Part shown: positions 62,708-64,000 of the stretch, one piece after another
Position numbering within the stretch: the first letter of the stretch is position 1
Layout of the letters: every line of letters starts with the position of its first letter
From: Rhizobium sp. N324
GTDB lineage: Bacteria; Pseudomonadota; Alphaproteobacteria; Rhizobiales; Rhizobiaceae
Assembly (NCBI RefSeq): GCF_001664485.1
Contig: NZ_CP013632.1
Location: 343,834-407,833, forward strand
Length of the DNA: 64,000 nt
Reading direction: 5' to 3'
The notes under the pieces: generated by a model
The model's database searches: none
What the model saw: the letters and a program-made list of their open reading frames with translations, nothing else
Told to the model about the DNA's origin: nothing
Position numbers and translations under genes: made by a program

Positions 62708-64000
62708 ATGGAAAGCGGAAGTGTGACGACGCCCTTCGGGCGGCGGCCGATGACGTTTGGCATGCTGGCAAGCCAGGCGGCGGCTCGGAAAATCGAGCCC
62801 GGCCAATCAATTGATAAGTGGAAACTCTATCGTGCGCTGTGCGAGGCCAGGCCGCTGCTTGGCGTCACCGACAGGGCGCTGGCTATTCTGAACGCCTTGC
62901 TGAGCTTTTATCCGAAGGGAGAAATCTCTGAAGATAACGGGCTTGTCGTGTTTCCGTCCAATGCACAGCTTTCCCTGCGGGCGCATGGAATGGCAGAGCA
63001 GACCATCCGCCGGCACCTGGCGAGCTTGATCGAGGCCGGATTGCTGATCCGTAAGGATAGCCCGAACGGCAAGCGCTACGCCCGCAAGGAGCAGGGTGGG
63101 GAGCTGCGTGAAGCATTCGGGTTCTCGCTCGCGCCGTTGCTCGCCCGGGCGGAGGAAATCGAGCGGCTGGCGGCGAAGGTGGTTGCGGAACGATTGCACC
63201 TGCAGCGGCTCAGAGAGCGCCTGACGCTTTGCCGACGCGACGTCGCCAAGCTTATCGAGATGGCGTTGGAGGAGGGGGCTGCTGGCGATTGGGATGCGAT
63301 CCATCTGCATTTTCGCCATGTCGTCGAGCGGTTGCCGAGGTCGCCATCCGCCGGGCAGGCCGCAGCCGCACTCGACGAGCTGGAACTGCTGCGCGAGGAA
63401 ATCACCAATCAGTTGGAAATGCAGATTAAAACCCACAATCAAAGCGGCAATGCCCAACATTCTGAGCGGCACATACAGAATTCAAACCCATATTTCATCT
63501 CTGAACTTGAACCAAGCTTCGAACCGAAGCAGGGCGCGACGGCGGAGGATCGATGGCCAGGTCGGGCCGAACCGATAGGCCGGATGCAAAAAGATGAAGC
63601 GAGGAACGAGCATGTCTCCGGGTCGCGGGTCGCCTCCACCGCCAACGGTGGGCTCAAAGCCTTCCCGCTGGGGTTGGTGCTGCAGGCCTGCCCTGAGATT
63701 GCAGCCTATGGGCCCCAGGGCTCAGTCGGCACATGGCGTGAACTGATGGCCGCGGCTGTTGTGGTGCGTTCGATGCTCGGCGTCAGTCCGTCGGCCTATG
63801 AAGAGGCCTGTGAGATCATGGGAGCTGAAAACGCTGCCACCGTGATGGCCTGCGTGTTGGAAAGGGCAGGGCATATCAATTCCGCCGGCGGTTATTTGCG
63901 CGATCTGACACGCCGCGCCGAGAGAGGTGAATTCGCCATCGGTCCGATGTTGATGGCACTTGCCCGCAGCAATTCTCCGGTGAGAGGGAAGACAGGATGA
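62708..64000 (+). CDS. repC: RepC, plasmid replication initiator
   Basis: Replication initiator of 430 residues, essential for the replicon. I start it at 62708 (MESGSVTTPFGRRPMTFGMLASQ), the conserved family N-terminus; an in-frame ATG at 62690 is less likely. The N-terminal two thirds hold the winged-helix DNA-binding region (LSLRAHGMAEQTIRRHLASLIEAGLLIRKDSPNGKRYARK). The C-terminal domain (ALVLQACPE... to the end) is the conserved RepC tail. The stop codon TGA is exactly the last three bases of the window. In this class the origin of replication lies inside repC. Confidence 0.96.
   Translation: MESGSVTTPFGRRPMTFGMLASQAAARKIEPGQSIDKWKLYRALCEARPLLGVTDRALAILNALLSFYPKGEISEDNGLVVFPSNAQLSLRAHGMAEQTIRRHLASLIEAGLLIRKDSPNGKRYARKEQGGELREAFGFSLAPLLARAEEIERLAAKVVAERLHLQRLRERLTLCRRDVAKLIEMALEEGAAGDWDAIHLHFRHVVERLPRSPSAGQAAAALDELELLREEITNQLEMQIKTHNQSGNAQHSERHIQNSNPYFISELEPSFEPKQGATAEDRWPGRAEPIGRMQKDEARNEHVSGSRVASTANGGLKAFPLGLVLQACPEIAAYGPQGSVGTWRELMAAAVVVRSMLGVSPSAYEEACEIMGAENAATVMACVLERAGHINSAGGYLRDLTRRAERGEFAIGPMLMALARSNSPVRGKTG
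63415..63530. other. AT-richer segment inside repC, candidate oriV
   Basis: Within repC, bases 63415-63530 are noticeably richer in A and T than the rest of the gene (AAATGCAGATTAAAACC, ATTCAAACCCATATTTCATC). The origin of repABC replicons has been mapped to an AT-rich part within repC, which makes this the likely unwinding region. The encoded protein segment is a low-similarity linker between the two RepC domains. Confidence 0.4.

Overview
The window looks like the end of a repABC replicon (secondary plasmid or chromid) from a fast-growing alphaproteobacterium, most likely a Rhizobium of the leguminosarum/etli type. The evidence is an intact repA-repB-repC operon with parS-like palindromes and an antisense counter-transcript RNA at the right edge, GC-rich coding sequence, many binding-protein ABC uptake systems with LacI, AraC or GntR regulators, and ATGA-type gene overlaps throughout. 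I see no insertion sequence, tRNA, rRNA or CRISPR array. The order of families is from recognition of sequence motifs; no database search was run.

Left part (1-18.8 kb). Two dipeptide/oligopeptide-type ABC ATPases (the first cut by the window edge) and a class V aminotransferase face a tetrahydrofolate-linked demethylase pair, a LigM-like O-demethylase and a MetF-like reductase, under a divergent FCD-type GntR regulator. After a divergent GDPD-like protein and a TPR-GGDEF diguanylate cyclase comes a compact reverse-strand operon (15984 down to 8800): binding protein, two permeases, ATPase, glycerophosphodiester phosphodiesterase, LacI regulator, inositol-monophosphatase-family enzyme. This has the logic of importing an intact phosphodiester, splitting it and dephosphorylating the product. 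YbaK, Tim44-domain and 2-hydroxyacid dehydrogenase genes follow.

Middle (19-34.2 kb). hupE is followed by a respiratory operon gbsR-like-cydD-cydC-cydA-cydB-cydX for cytochrome bd oxidase and its ABC assembly factor. Its upstream region holds a perfect FNR/FixK-type box placed at -41.5 from a predicted start and a perfect 20-bp palindrome at a second, proximal promoter. A reverse sugar-type ABC operon ends with a natural fusion of a Gfo/Idh/MocA dehydrogenase to an aldo/keto reductase and has a divergent AraC regulator.

Guanidine module (34.2-44.3 kb). A sigma-54 promoter, an array of TGCGCA repeats upstream of it, a guanidine-I (ykkC) riboswitch and an intrinsic terminator precede an ABC transporter, two DUF1989 proteins, a biotin-dependent carboxylase and allophanate hydrolase. 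These genes are usually labelled urea carboxylase and associated proteins. The riboswitch and the published biochemistry of the family say guanidine carboxylase, carboxyguanidine deiminase and allophanate hydrolase: guanidine is used as a nitrogen source, gated by nitrogen status (sigma-54) and by the ligand itself.

Right part (44.3-64 kb). Two Gfo/Idh/MocA dehydrogenases, a VOC protein and an FAH-family enzyme form an unassigned catabolic locus. Methylmalonyl-CoA mutase, a flavin-dependent monooxygenase, a MetNIQ methionine-type transporter, an FMN reductase (together suggestive of organosulfur scavenging), an Fsr-like MFS exporter, an XRE regulator, a large TPR regulator and a small conserved protein lead to repABC. 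A recurring feature is a GC-rich hairpin directly after every one of the four complete binding-protein genes, which probably sets the excess of binding protein over membrane components.
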